A stretch of DNA of 64,000 bases from Nocardioides gansuensis (GTDB lineage Bacteria; Actinomycetota; Actinomycetes; Propionibacteriales; Nocardioidaceae), in NCBI RefSeq assembly GCF_003076135.1, contig NZ_QDGZ01000004.1:124001-188000 (forward strand), given 5' to 3'. Shown in pieces: positions 56,723 to 64,000 of this stretch (its first letter is position 1; the number at the start of each line of letters is the position of its first letter). The notes under the pieces are model-generated. The model ran no database searches, was not told the origin of the DNA, and saw only the letters and a program-made list of their open reading frames with translations. Both the position numbers and the translations under genes were made by a program.

Positions 56723-57460
56723 GTGCTCTACTGGTTCCTGAAGTGGATCGCCATCGGACCGGCCCTGCGCCTGGTCTTCCGGCCCCACGCACACGGTCTC
56801 GAGAACGTCCCCGAGCAGGGACCTGCCATCCTGGCGAGCAACCACCTGTCCTACGCCGACTGGCTGTTCATGCCGTTGACGCTGAGCCGGCGGGTGACCT
56901 TCGTGGCGAAGGCGGAGTACTTCACCACGCCCGGCATCAAGGGCTGGTTCCAGAAGAAGTTCTTCTCCGGCGCCGGCCAGGTGCCGATCGACCGCTCCGG
57001 CGCCAACGCGGCCGAGGGCGCGCTGAAGTCGGCGAAGAAGATCCTCGCGGAGGGTGAGCTGTTCGGGATCTACCCCGAGGGCACCCGCTCCCACGACGGC
57101 AAGCTCTACCGCGGCAAGACGGGTGTCGCCCGCCTCGCGCTCGAGACCGGAGCCCCGGTCATCCCGTGCGCTGTCGTCGGCACCGACGTCGTCGCGCCGC
57201 CCGGCAAGAAGTTCGGCAGCTGGACCCGGCCGGTCGTCCGGTTCGGCCCACCTCTGGACTTCTCCCGCTACGAGGGCATGGAGAACGACCGCTACATCCT
57301 GCGGTCGATCACCGACGAGATCATGTACGAGATCATGCGGCTCTCCGGCCAGGAGTACGTCGACATGTATGCCAGCAAGGCCAAGGAGCTCTCCAAGGAG
57401 GCCGCGAGGGAAGCGGCCAAGGAGCGCGGTCCGTCCACGGAAGAGAAGAAGGCGTCCTGA
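56723..57460 (+). CDS. 1-acylglycerol-3-phosphate acyltransferase (PlsC family)
   Basis: This 245-residue membrane-associated enzyme has the HX4D catalytic block ILASNHLSYADWLFMP (H41, D46), GWFQKKFFSGAGQVPIDRSG and the glycerol-phosphate block GIYPEGTRSHDGKLYRGKTG. It acylates lysophosphatidic acid to phosphatidic acid. The counterpart in mycobacteria is Rv2182c. The charged C-terminus (KAKELSKEAAREAAKERG) looks flexible. Its stop TGA overlaps a CTG that probably starts the kinase gene. Confidence 0.93.
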   Translation: MLYWFLKWIAIGPALRLVFRPHAHGLENVPEQGPAILASNHLSYADWLFMPLTLSRRVTFVAKAEYFTTPGIKGWFQKKFFSGAGQVPIDRSGANAAEGALKSAKKILAEGELFGIYPEGTRSHDGKLYRGKTGVARLALETGAPVIPCAVVGTDVVAPPGKKFGSWTRPVVRFGPPLDFSRYEGMENDRYILRSITDEIMYEIMRLSGQEYVDMYASKAKELSKEAAREAAKERGPSTEEKKAS

Positions 57461-58611
57461 CGCCCTCCCCCCGGACGACCACGCCGGCGGCAGCCTCCGC
57501 GGCGGGGGTCGCCGTCGAGGACCGCCTCTTCCGGGCCCTGGCGATCCTGCGCGTCGTCGTCACCGTCAACGCGGTCGCCCTCAACCTCTACCGACGCGAC
57601 AACTTCGACCATCCGGTCGCGGGAGCGCTGCTCGTCGTCGCGATGACCGGGTGGTCGGGCGTGGCGATCTGGGCGTACGGCGCGCCGCGGCGCCGTACTC
57701 CTGTGCTGCTCGGTCTCGACCTGGCCCTGGCGATCGGGTCGCTGCTGCTCACCCCGGTGGTCAAGGGCGCCGACTTCAACGCCACCGTGCCCGGCTTCTG
57801 GGTGATGGGAGCCCTGCTGGCCTGGGCGGTGCACTGGCACGTGCGCGGCGGCCTGGTCGCGGCCATGGCCATCTCGGTGGCCGACCTGGGGATCCGCGAC
57901 CACATCGAGCAGGCCAACTACGGCAACGTCTTCCTGCTGATGATCGGCGGGCCGATCGTCGGCTACATGTGCGGCTCGCTGCAGCGGATGGCGACCGAGC
58001 GCGACCTCGCCGAGCGCGCGGCTGCCGCGGCCGAGGAGCGGGCGCGGCTCGCCCGGGCCGTCCACGACGGCGTCCTGCAGGTGCTCTCGCTCATGCAGCG
58101 GCGTGGGGCGGAGGCCGGCGGAGCCTGGGCGGAGCTCGGCCAGGTGGCCGGTGAGCAGGAGCGGTCGCTCCGCTCGCTGATCCGGCAGCAGGCCGGCGTG
58201 ACGGCCGAGGCGTCCGACCGGGAGCAGGACCTCGCCGGCGCGCTGGAGGCGCTCGGCACGGCGAGCGCGACCCGCGTGGAGGTGTCGACCCCGGGGCATC
58301 CGGTGCTCCTGCCAGGCCCGGTGGTCTCGGAGCTGGTGGCCGCCGCGGGCGCGTGCCTGGACAACGTCGGCAGGCACGCCGGCCCGGACGCGCGGGCCTG
58401 GGTGCTGCTGGAAGAGCTCGAGTCCTCCGTGGTGGTGACCGTCCGGGACGACGGCCCCGGGATCCCGGCCGGCAGGCTCGAGGCGGCCCAGCACGAGGGA
58501 CGGCTCGGCGTGGCCGAGTCGATCCGCGGCCGCCTCGCAGCCCTCGGAGGCGAGGCCCGCCTCGACACCGGCTCGTGGGGGACCGAGTGGGAGCTGGAGG
58601 CACCCCGATGA
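57457..58611 (+). CDS. macS: MacS family sensor histidine kinase (probable CTG start)
   Basis: The kinase has about 384 residues. Four to six membrane helices lie in residues 20-175 (VAGALLVVAMTGWSGVAIWA, FLLMIGGPIVGYMCG), then the phospho-accepting helix ARLARAVHDGVLQVLSLMQR and an ATPase domain with ACLDNVGRHAG and VRDDGPGIPAGRL. No ATG, GTG or TTG is near the coding start. A CTG at 57457 overlaps the upstream TGA in the same 4-nt manner as other joints here and has AGAAGG 5 nt before it. It works with the LuxR regulator at 59130. Confidence 0.85.
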   Translation: MTPSPRTTTPAAASAAGVAVEDRLFRALAILRVVVTVNAVALNLYRRDNFDHPVAGALLVVAMTGWSGVAIWAYGAPRRRTPVLLGLDLALAIGSLLLTPVVKGADFNATVPGFWVMGALLAWAVHWHVRGGLVAAMAISVADLGIRDHIEQANYGNVFLLMIGGPIVGYMCGSLQRMATERDLAERAAAAAEERARLARAVHDGVLQVLSLMQRRGAEAGGAWAELGQVAGEQERSLRSLIRQQAGVTAEASDREQDLAGALEALGTASATRVEVSTPGHPVLLPGPVVSELVAAAGACLDNVGRHAGPDARAWVLLEELESSVVVTVRDDGPGIPAGRLEAAQHEGRLGVAESIRGRLAALGGEARLDTGSWGTEWELEAPR

Positions 58612-59120
58612 CGATCCACTCGGACCACCCGTTCGCGACACCGGAGGGCGAGCGGGATCAGGCACGCCGCCTGCGAGGGCGGCTCGGTGGGCAGGTCAGC
58701 CTCTGGACCGCGGGCGCCGGTGCCGAGCGGGTAGGGCTCACCGTGTCGTCGCTGATGGTCGCCCCGGGGGAGCCGGCGTACGTCCTCGGCCTGCTCGACC
58801 CCGACTCGGACCTCGCCCAACGGCTCACCCGCGGGGACGACCCCCGCTGCGTCGTCCAGCTCCTGCACTGGTGGCACCGCGACCTGGCCGAGATGTTCGC
58901 CGGCCTGATGCCGGCGCCGGGTGGGGCGTTCGGCCACGCGGAGTGGGTGCAGACCGGAGCGGGGCCGCGGCTGGCCGACGCCACCACGTGGGCGGAGTGC
59001 GTCGTGTCGGACACGCGCGACGTGGGCTGGTCGGTGGAGGTCACCTGCCGGCTCGACGAGGTGGAGGTGGGGGAGGACGACGACCCGCTCCTCCACCGGC
59101 GCGGCCGCTACCACCACTAG
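58608..59120 (+). CDS. flavin reductase-like (FMN-binding split barrel) protein within macSR
   Basis: This 170-residue protein has the flavin-reductase fold: QVSLWTAGAGAERVGLTVSS, GEPAYVLGLLDPDSDLAQRL, FGHAEWVQTGAGPRLADATT and a Glu/Asp-rich last strand. It probably binds FMN and may hydrogenate or reduce it. The ATG at 58608 overlaps the macS stop (ATGA), and the regulator gene starts 9 nt after its stop. A flavin protein between a sensor kinase and its regulator could report redox state, but that is inference. Confidence 0.8.
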   Translation: MTIHSDHPFATPEGERDQARRLRGRLGGQVSLWTAGAGAERVGLTVSSLMVAPGEPAYVLGLLDPDSDLAQRLTRGDDPRCVVQLLHWWHRDLAEMFAGLMPAPGGAFGHAEWVQTGAGPRLADATTWAECVVSDTRDVGWSVEVTCRLDEVEVGEDDDPLLHRRGRYHH

Positions 59121-59123
59121 GTT
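59118..59123 (+). promoter_or_regulatory. internal leaderless -10 box of macR
   Basis: TAGGTT overlapping the flavin-protein stop, 6 nt before GTG 59130. It could let the regulator be made without the kinase. Confidence 0.45.
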
Positions 59124-59129
59124 GGGGCC

Positions 59130-59798
59130 GTGGACGAACGGGTGGACGAGCGGGTCCGGGTGATGGTGGTCGACGACCACCCGATGTGGCGCGACGCGGT
59201 GGAGCGTGACCTCGCCGCCGCGGGGTTCGAGGTGGTCGCGGTGGCGGCGGACGGCCACCAGGCGCTCGCGCGCTTCCCGGCCGCCCGGCCACAGGTGGTC
59301 GTGCTCGACCTCCAGATCCCCGGCCCCAGCGGGGTCGAGGTCACCGCGCAGGTCCTCCAGCAGGACCCGGCGGCCCGCGTGCTCATCCTCTCGGCATCGG
59401 GCGAGCAGGCGGACGTGCTCGGCGCGGTGAAGGCCGGCGCGACCGGCTACCTCGTGAAGTCGGCGTCCCGCGAGGAGCTCCTCGATGCCGTACGCCGCGT
59501 GGCGGCCGGCGACACGGTCTTCACCCCCGGCCTGGCCGGGCTCGTGCTGGGGGAGTTCCGCCGGATCGCCGAGGGCCCCGCCGACGACCCGGTCGACCAG
59601 CTCACCGAGCGCGAGACCGAGGTGCTCAAGATGGTCGCGAAGGGGATGTCCTACAAGCAGATCGCCGAGCGGCTCGTCCTCTCGCACCGCACCGTGCAGA
59701 ACCACGTGCAGAACACCCTGCGCAAGCTGCAGATGAACAACCGCGTCCAGCTGACCCGCTGGGCGATCGAGCACGGCCTCGACGATGACGACGAGTGA
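59130..59798 (+). CDS. macR: MacR-type LuxR family response regulator
   Basis: The protein has 222 residues. A receiver with VMVVDDHPMWRD, phosphoacceptor Asp in VVVLDLQIPGPSG and Lys in GYLVKSASREEL is followed by a LuxR domain LTERETEVLKMVAKGMSYKQ. It is the partner of the upstream MacS kinase. GTG at 59130 or 59142 can serve as start; the -10 box favours 59130. The 3' end overlaps the acetyltransferase gene by 14 nt. Confidence 0.9.
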   Translation: MDERVDERVRVMVVDDHPMWRDAVERDLAAAGFEVVAVAADGHQALARFPAARPQVVVLDLQIPGPSGVEVTAQVLQQDPAARVLILSASGEQADVLGAVKAGATGYLVKSASREELLDAVRRVAAGDTVFTPGLAGLVLGEFRRIAEGPADDPVDQLTERETEVLKMVAKGMSYKQIAERLVLSHRTVQNHVQNTLRKLQMNNRVQLTRWAIEHGLDDDDE

Positions 59799-60258
59799 GC
59801 TGACCTGGCGCACCGCCGGACCTGACGACGCCGTCGCCCTCCGCGACCTCGAGCGGGCGGCCAACCTGGCCGCCCTGGCGCACGTCTTCGGCGACCTGCC
59901 CTATCCCGCCGACGACGTCCTCGCGCGCTGGGTGCTGGTGCTCGCCGACCCGGGCGTCACTGTCGACGTGGTCGACAGCGGGGACGGCGGACTGCTGGCC
60001 TGCACGGCGTACGACGACCGCTCGCTGCGGCATCTCGCGGTGTACCCCGACGCCTGGGGCCGGGGCCTCGGCCGCGCCGGCGTCGAGCGGGCCGTCGCCC
60101 ATATCCGGGCCAGAGGAGAGGTCCCGCACCTGTGGGTGCTCGAGGCCAACCACCGGGCGCGGGCGCTCTACGACCGGCTCGGCTGGCAGCTGACCGGGGT
60201 GAGTCAGGAGTGCCCCTGGCCGCCCCATCCGACCGAGCTGGAGATGGCGCATCCCTAG
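59785..60258 (+). CDS. GNAT family N-acetyltransferase
   Basis: This 157-residue single GNAT domain reads LTWRTAGPDDAVALRDLERA, then LRHLAVYPDAWGRGLGRAGV with the acetyl-CoA loop, and VLEANHRARALYDRLGWQLT as the last helix-strand. The start overlaps the macR end by 14 nt, so it is probably co-transcribed with it. The substrate is unknown; the GVSQECPWPPHP ending is unusual for the family. Confidence 0.85.
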   Translation: MTTSELTWRTAGPDDAVALRDLERAANLAALAHVFGDLPYPADDVLARWVLVLADPGVTVDVVDSGDGGLLACTAYDDRSLRHLAVYPDAWGRGLGRAGVERAVAHIRARGEVPHLWVLEANHRARALYDRLGWQLTGVSQECPWPPHPTELEMAHP

Positions 60259-60261
60259 GAT
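60256..60261 (+). promoter_or_regulatory. leaderless -10 box of the coiled-coil gene
   Basis: TAGGAT overlapping the acetyltransferase stop, then CAGGGC (6 nt), then GTG 60268. Confidence 0.55.
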
Positions 60262-60267
60262 CAGGGC

Positions 60268-61155
60268 GTGACCGACCCGTTGCTCGCGATCGCCGACGAG
60301 CTCTACGCCCTGTCGCTGGAGCAGTTCACGCCGGCGCGCGACGCGCTGGTGAAGGAGCACAAGGCGGACAAGGAGCTCGCGGCCAGCATCAAGGCGCTGA
60401 AGAAGCCGTCGGTCGCGGCCTGGGTCGTCAACCTCTTCGTCCGCCGAGACCCGGACCGCGTGGCCCAGCTGCTGCAGGTCGGCGAGGCGCTGCGCGAGGC
60501 CCAGGCGACCCTGGACGCCGACCAGCTGCGCGAGTTCACCCGCCAGCGCCGTCAGCTCACCGCCGCCGTCACCACCGACGCGCGACGGGTGGCTCGCGAG
60601 GAGGGCCTCAAGGTCACGCAGGCCGTGGCCGACCAGGTCGAGGCCACCCTGACGGCGGCGATGCTCGACGAGGGCGCGGCGCAGGCCGTCCGCAGCGGGC
60701 TGCTCGTCACGCCACTGGCCGCGACCGGCATCGAGGCGGTCGACGTCGGGCCGGCGCTCGCCGTGCCCGAGGCGCTGGGCTTCGAGGCCGCCACGCGGGA
60801 GCCCGAGCCGACCCCGCGACCCGAGCTGCACGTCGTACCCGACCCAGAGGCCGACCTGAAGGCCCGACACGCCGCCGACGAGCGCGTCGCGGCGGCCGAG
60901 GCGGCGGTGGCTGCCGCCCGCACCGACCTCGACGCCGCCGCCAGCGACGTGGCCGAGCTCGAGGCGCGCGTGATGCAGCTGCAGGCCGAGATCGACGAGC
61001 TGCGCCGCCTGATCGCCGAGAAGGAGGCCGCACTCGAGGAGGTCGACGACGAGCTCGGCGACGCCGAGGACGTCAAGGCCGAGGCGTCCGACGCCCTGCG
61101 CGGCGCCGAGCGTGAGCTCGAGGCCGCGCGGAAGGCCCGTGCCCGACTGCCGTGA
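60268..61155 (+). CDS. hypothetical coiled-coil protein
   Basis: This is a 295-residue cytoplasmic protein. Residues 1-165 are helical and contain KELAASIKALKKPSVAAWVV, a block also seen in other actinobacterial hypothetical proteins. A proline-rich linker (about 175-195) leads to a long coiled coil (200-295) made of Glu/Ala/Arg heptads. No enzymatic motif. The gene is leaderless with a TAGGAT box. I do not assign a function; the coiled coil suggests a scaffold or DNA/RNA binding partner. Confidence 0.78.
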   Translation: MTDPLLAIADELYALSLEQFTPARDALVKEHKADKELAASIKALKKPSVAAWVVNLFVRRDPDRVAQLLQVGEALREAQATLDADQLREFTRQRRQLTAAVTTDARRVAREEGLKVTQAVADQVEATLTAAMLDEGAAQAVRSGLLVTPLAATGIEAVDVGPALAVPEALGFEAATREPEPTPRPELHVVPDPEADLKARHAADERVAAAEAAVAAARTDLDAAASDVAELEARVMQLQAEIDELRRLIAEKEAALEEVDDELGDAEDVKAEASDALRGAERELEAARKARARLP

Positions 61156-61233
61156 CCGCGTGCGCCGGCAGCGCGTGTGTATCTTGACCAATCGAACGGG
61201 CCTGCCGAGGCCTGTCGAGGGGGAGCGGATCCG

Positions 61234-61992
61234 TTGAGTCACCCAGAACAGCTGGCCTTCTTCCGGGCCGTGGCCGAGAGCAACGCGGCCCTGCTCGGGG
61301 ACGCGCGCCTGCTCGAAGTCGGTTCCTACGACGTCAACGGGTCGATGCGTGAAGTCTTCGCCAAGGTTCAGGAGTTCGTGGGGGTCGACCTCACGGCAGG
61401 GCCCGGGGTGGACGTGGTGGCCTACGGGCACGAGGTCGCGGACGCAGACGGCTCGTTCGACGCGACGGTGTCCGGCGAGTGCTTCGAGCATGACCCGCAC
61501 TGGCAGGACACGTTCGCCAACATGGTCCGCCTCACCCGACCCGGTGGCCTGGTCGCCTTCACGTGCGCCTCCCACGGCCGGCCGGAACACGGCACACGTC
61601 GCAGCGACGTGACCGACTCGCCCGGCACCCAGGCCGAGGGGCTGGACTACTACCGCAACCTGGTGGAGGTGGACTTCGACTCGCTCCCGCTTGCAGAGTG
61701 GTTCACCAGCTTTCGCTTCTGGCGCATGAGCTCCACCTTCGACCTCTACTTCGCAGGGGTGCGCGCCGGTGATCCGGGTGCCCGTCCCGTGGCCGCCCTG
61801 CCCACGGACGATCAGGTGAAGCCCATCGCCCGCATGCTGCCGCTCGCGCACCGCCTGGTGCGGGCGCCCTTGCGGCCCATCGCGCTCGCGGTGCGGAACG
61901 AGGATCGCTACCAGCGGATCATCCTGCCCTACTGGCTGGCGCTGCTGCGCCGCTCGAGTGGTCACCACCGCAGGGCACGTTCCGCCTCCTAG
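61234..61992 (+). CDS. class I SAM-dependent methyltransferase
   Basis: The product is 252 residues from TTG 61234, which has AGGGGGAG 9 nt upstream. Upstream GTG 61177 is possible but lacks such a site. The SAM loop is LLEVGSYDVNGSMREVF, followed by FVGVDLTAGPGVDVVAYGHE, SGECFEHDPHWQDTFANMVR and RPGGLVAFTCASHG. This is the usual Rossmann methyltransferase order, with the target unknown. The C-terminus (about 205-252) is basic. It ends in a CTAG shared with the convergent glpK stop. Confidence 0.82.
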   Translation: MSHPEQLAFFRAVAESNAALLGDARLLEVGSYDVNGSMREVFAKVQEFVGVDLTAGPGVDVVAYGHEVADADGSFDATVSGECFEHDPHWQDTFANMVRLTRPGGLVAFTCASHGRPEHGTRRSDVTDSPGTQAEGLDYYRNLVEVDFDSLPLAEWFTSFRFWRMSSTFDLYFAGVRAGDPGARPVAALPTDDQVKPIARMLPLAHRLVRAPLRPIALAVRNEDRYQRIILPYWLALLRRSSGHHRRARSAS

Positions 61993-63461
61993 TCGCTCGC
62001 CCAGCCCTTGGAGCGCTCGACGGCGTCCTTCCAGCGGGAGTACGCCGCGTCGGCAGCGCCGCGGTCACCGACCGGGTCGAAGCGCCGGTCGAGGGCCCAG
62101 GTCTCGCGCAGCTGCTCCGTCGACGACCAGGCACCCGTGCCGAGGCCGGCGAGGAAGGCGGCGCCCAGCGCTGTGGTCTCGACGATCCGGGGCCGCTCGA
62201 CCGGCAGCCCGACCTGGTCGGCCTGCACCTGGCACAGCAGGTCGTTGGCGGCCGCGCCGCCGTCGACCTTCAGCGAGGCGACCTCGGGCATGGTCTCGAG
62301 AACGTCGCGCACCTCGAAGGCGATCGCCTCGAGGGTCGCCCGCACCAGGTGTGCGCGCGTCGTGCCACGCGACAGCCCGATGATCAGTCCCCGGGCGTGC
62401 GGGTCCCAGTGCGGGGCGCCGAGGCCGGTGAGGGCGGGCACGAAGACCACGCCGTCGGTGTCCCGGACGGTCGCTGCGATGGCCGCGGTCTCGGCGGCCG
62501 AGCCGACGATCTGGAGCCCGTCGCGCAGCCACTGGACGGCAGCGCCGGTGACGAAGATGGCACCCTCGAGCGCGTAGGTGAGCTCACCCTCCGGCGATCG
62601 CCAGGCGGCCGTGGCAAGGAGCCCGGCGTCGTTGCGCACCACGTTCGAGCCGGTGTTGGTGAGGATGAACGAGCCGGTGCCGTAGGTGCACTTGGAGTCG
62701 CCCTCGTCGAAGCAGGTCTGGCCGAAGAGCGCGGACTGCTGGTCGCCCGCGATCCCCGCGATGGGCAGCGACAGGTCGGCGAAGCTGCGCGGATCGGTGA
62801 TGGCGATCTCGCCCCAGCTCGGCACCACCTGAGGGAGCGCGTCGCCCGGGACGCCGAAGAGGTCGCACAGCTCGTCGGACCAGTCGCCGGCCTCGAGGTC
62901 GAAGAGCAGGGTGCGAGAGGCGTTGGAGACGTCGGTGACGTGCCAGGTGCCGCGCGTCATCCGGGCGATCAGGTAGGAGTCGACGGTGCCGACGGCGTAG
63001 CGGCCGGCCTCGACGAGTGCCCAGGTGTGTGGCTCGTTCTCCTTCAGCCAGGTCAGCTTGGTGCCCGAGAAGTAGGGGTCGAGCCGCAGGCCGGTCAGCT
63101 CGGTGACCCGCTTCTCGTGGCCGGCGTCGCGGAGCCGGCTGCAGATGTCCGCGGTGCGGCGGTCCTGCCACACGATCGCGCGCCGCGGTGAGCCGAGGGT
63201 CTCGCGGTCCCAGAGCACGACCGTCTCGCGCTGGTTGGTGATCCCGACCGCGGTGAGCGACGTGGGGTCGATCTTGCCGAGCACCTCCCGGGTCGCCTCG
63301 AGCGTCGCCTGCCAGATCTCCTCGGGTGCGTGCTCGACCCACCCCGAGCGGGGGAAGTGCTGGGCGAACTCCTGGTAGCCCTTCGCCACGATCTCGCCCC
63401 GGTCGGAGACGACGACGGCGGTGACACCCGTCGTACCTGCGTCGATGGCCAGGATGCTCAT
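61989..63461 (-). CDS. glpK: glycerol kinase
   Basis: This 490-residue FGGY kinase starts MSILAIDAGTTGVTAVVVSD at ATG 63461, with GAGGGGAGAAGG just upstream. It has VGITNQRETVVLWDRETLGS, the substrate loop GTKLTWLKENEP, IAGIAGDQQSALFGQ, and SLKVDGGAAANDLLCQVQAD near the C-terminus. It phosphorylates glycerol to glycerol-3-phosphate. No glpF or glpD is seen in the window. The start overlaps the DUF1028 gene by 4 nt (ATGA), which is an unusual partner. It converges with the methyltransferase gene. Confidence 0.94.
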   Translation of the reverse strand: MSILAIDAGTTGVTAVVVSDRGEIVAKGYQEFAQHFPRSGWVEHAPEEIWQATLEATREVLGKIDPTSLTAVGITNQRETVVLWDRETLGSPRRAIVWQDRRTADICSRLRDAGHEKRVTELTGLRLDPYFSGTKLTWLKENEPHTWALVEAGRYAVGTVDSYLIARMTRGTWHVTDVSNASRTLLFDLEAGDWSDELCDLFGVPGDALPQVVPSWGEIAITDPRSFADLSLPIAGIAGDQQSALFGQTCFDEGDSKCTYGTGSFILTNTGSNVVRNDAGLLATAAWRSPEGELTYALEGAIFVTGAAVQWLRDGLQIVGSAAETAAIAATVRDTDGVVFVPALTGLGAPHWDPHARGLIIGLSRGTTRAHLVRATLEAIAFEVRDVLETMPEVASLKVDGGAAANDLLCQVQADQVGLPVERPRIVETTALGAAFLAGLGTGAWSSTEQLRETWALDRRFDPVGDRGAADAAYSRWKDAVERSKGWASD

Positions 63462-64000
63462 GCCTTCTCCCCTCGGAGGATCTCCAGCACGCGCGCGTCG
63501 ATCCACGACCCGTCGTCGGCGACCCGCATCTCGTAGTTCTCGGTGCCGACCCACGCGTGCAGGTCGGGATGCCCGAGCGCTCGCACGCGCTCGGCGATCT
63601 CGCCCTCGAGCTCCGGCGTCACGGCGATCTTCTCGTCCTCGATGGAGGCGGTGAGGTAGAGGTCGTTGAGGTCGAGCAGCCGGGCGAGCTCGTCCACGGG
63701 CGCCTGGTGGTCGTCGACACGCAGGTCGACGGCGACGTCGTCGCCCCCGCCGTACCCGGCACCTTCGCGTACGACGAGGAGTGCGGCCGACTGGCGGCCG
63801 CGCCGGTCACCCCCGGCCTCCTCACCGGCCTGCAGCGCGGCCAGCAGCCGGCGGGCCAGGGGCGCGGCGGGGTCGCTGGCCTCGAAGGCCGTGCGCATCG
63901 CCTCGACCACCTCGGGACCGGTGAGGATGTTGCCCTGCACCGCGAAGCCGTCGCCGGTGACGCCGCCGGCCCAGTCGAAGCACGCGCTGCCCGTGTGGGT
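63458..64000 (-). CDS. DUF1028 family protein (partial, cut by window edge)
   Basis: This DUF1028 (Ntn-hydrolase-like) protein enters from beyond 64000 with HTGSACFDWAGGVTGDGFAV and QGNILTGPEVVEAMRTAFEA. It continues through GDRRGRQSAALLVVREGAGY, VDLRVDDHQAPVDELARLLD and an 80-residue C-terminal segment. The catalytic N-terminal residue is outside the window. The stop overlaps the glpK start by 4 nt (ATGA), so the two are one transcript. The family is often linked to peptide or amide breakdown; the substrate is unknown. Confidence 0.85.
   Translation of the reverse strand, partial: THTGSACFDWAGGVTGDGFAVQGNILTGPEVVEAMRTAFEASDPAAPLARRLLAALQAGEEAGGDRRGRQSAALLVVREGAGYGGGDDVAVDLRVDDHQAPVDELARLLDLNDLYLTASIEDEKIAVTPELEGEIAERVRALGHPDLHAWVGTENYEMRVADDGSWIDARVLEILRGEKA

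Overview
The window is very GC-rich, densely coded DNA from an actinobacterium. The best fit is the Nocardioidaceae (Nocardioides-like): the aa3/bc1 respiratory genes are of actinobacterial type (diheme QcrC, long Rieske QcrA, CtaF), DUF3043, PspAA/PspAB, MacS/MacR and ArsA-HSP20 proteins are present, a c-di-AMP riboswitch precedes an NlpC/P60 gene, and many genes look leaderless. Much of the gene content parallels, from memory, the M. tuberculosis Rv2182c-Rv2205c neighbourhood (plsC-like, ArsA-like, SRPBCC, fadD15, NlpC/P60, DEDDh/GIY-YIG nuclease, trpD, ctaE-qcrCAB, ctaF, ctaC, adoK, erpA, glycerate kinase). No rRNA, tRNA, CRISPR array, prophage or insertion sequence was seen.

Layout. 1-9.6 kb: a cut GNAT gene, an alpha/beta hydrolase, DUF3043, the envelope-stress operon pspA-pspAA-htpX-pspAB, nadA, a two-part GNAT protein, glycerate kinase, a 32-bp tandem repeat block, erpA and adenosine kinase. 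9.6-21 kb: a TusA-like/cysteine desulfurase pair, then aerobic respiration (ctaC-ctaD-ctaF, an L,D-transpeptidase, qcrB-qcrA-qcrC-ctaE read leftward, and ctaG). 21-31.6 kb: a receiver-like protein, trpD, a 1375-residue secreted FN3/Ig-like protein, a lone RAM domain, a DEDDh/GIY-YIG nuclease, a zinc ribbon, and a NYN-domain protein. 31.6-35.5 kb: the c-di-AMP riboswitch with its NlpC/P60 hydrolase, then two membrane metalloproteases. 35.5-48.1 kb: a leftward Flp/tad pilus locus. It runs tadE, tadG, cpaB, tadZ, tadA, a VWA-TadB fusion, tadC, a histidine kinase/response regulator pair, two Flp pilins and a polytopic membrane protein. 48.3-61.2 kb: acyl-CoA synthetase, SRPBCC, ArsA-like ATPase, two ROK kinases, a TIGR00300 protein, an esterase, a PlsC-type acyltransferase and the MacS/MacR system. 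61.2-64 kb: a methyltransferase, glpK and a cut DUF1028 gene.

Regulation visible in the sequence: at least fourteen genes carry a TANNNT -10 hexamer exactly 6-7 nt before the start codon, the geometry of leaderless transcripts. Within operons, 1- and 4-nt stop/start overlaps (ATGA, GTGA, TGATG) dominate. Intergenic gaps repeatedly hold copies of a dispersed imperfect palindrome, one of which lies inside a protease coding sequence. The most unusual items are the two-component pair embedded in the tad operon, the VWA-TadB fusion, the opposed 32-bp repeats upstream of erpA, and the large secreted FN3/Ig protein.
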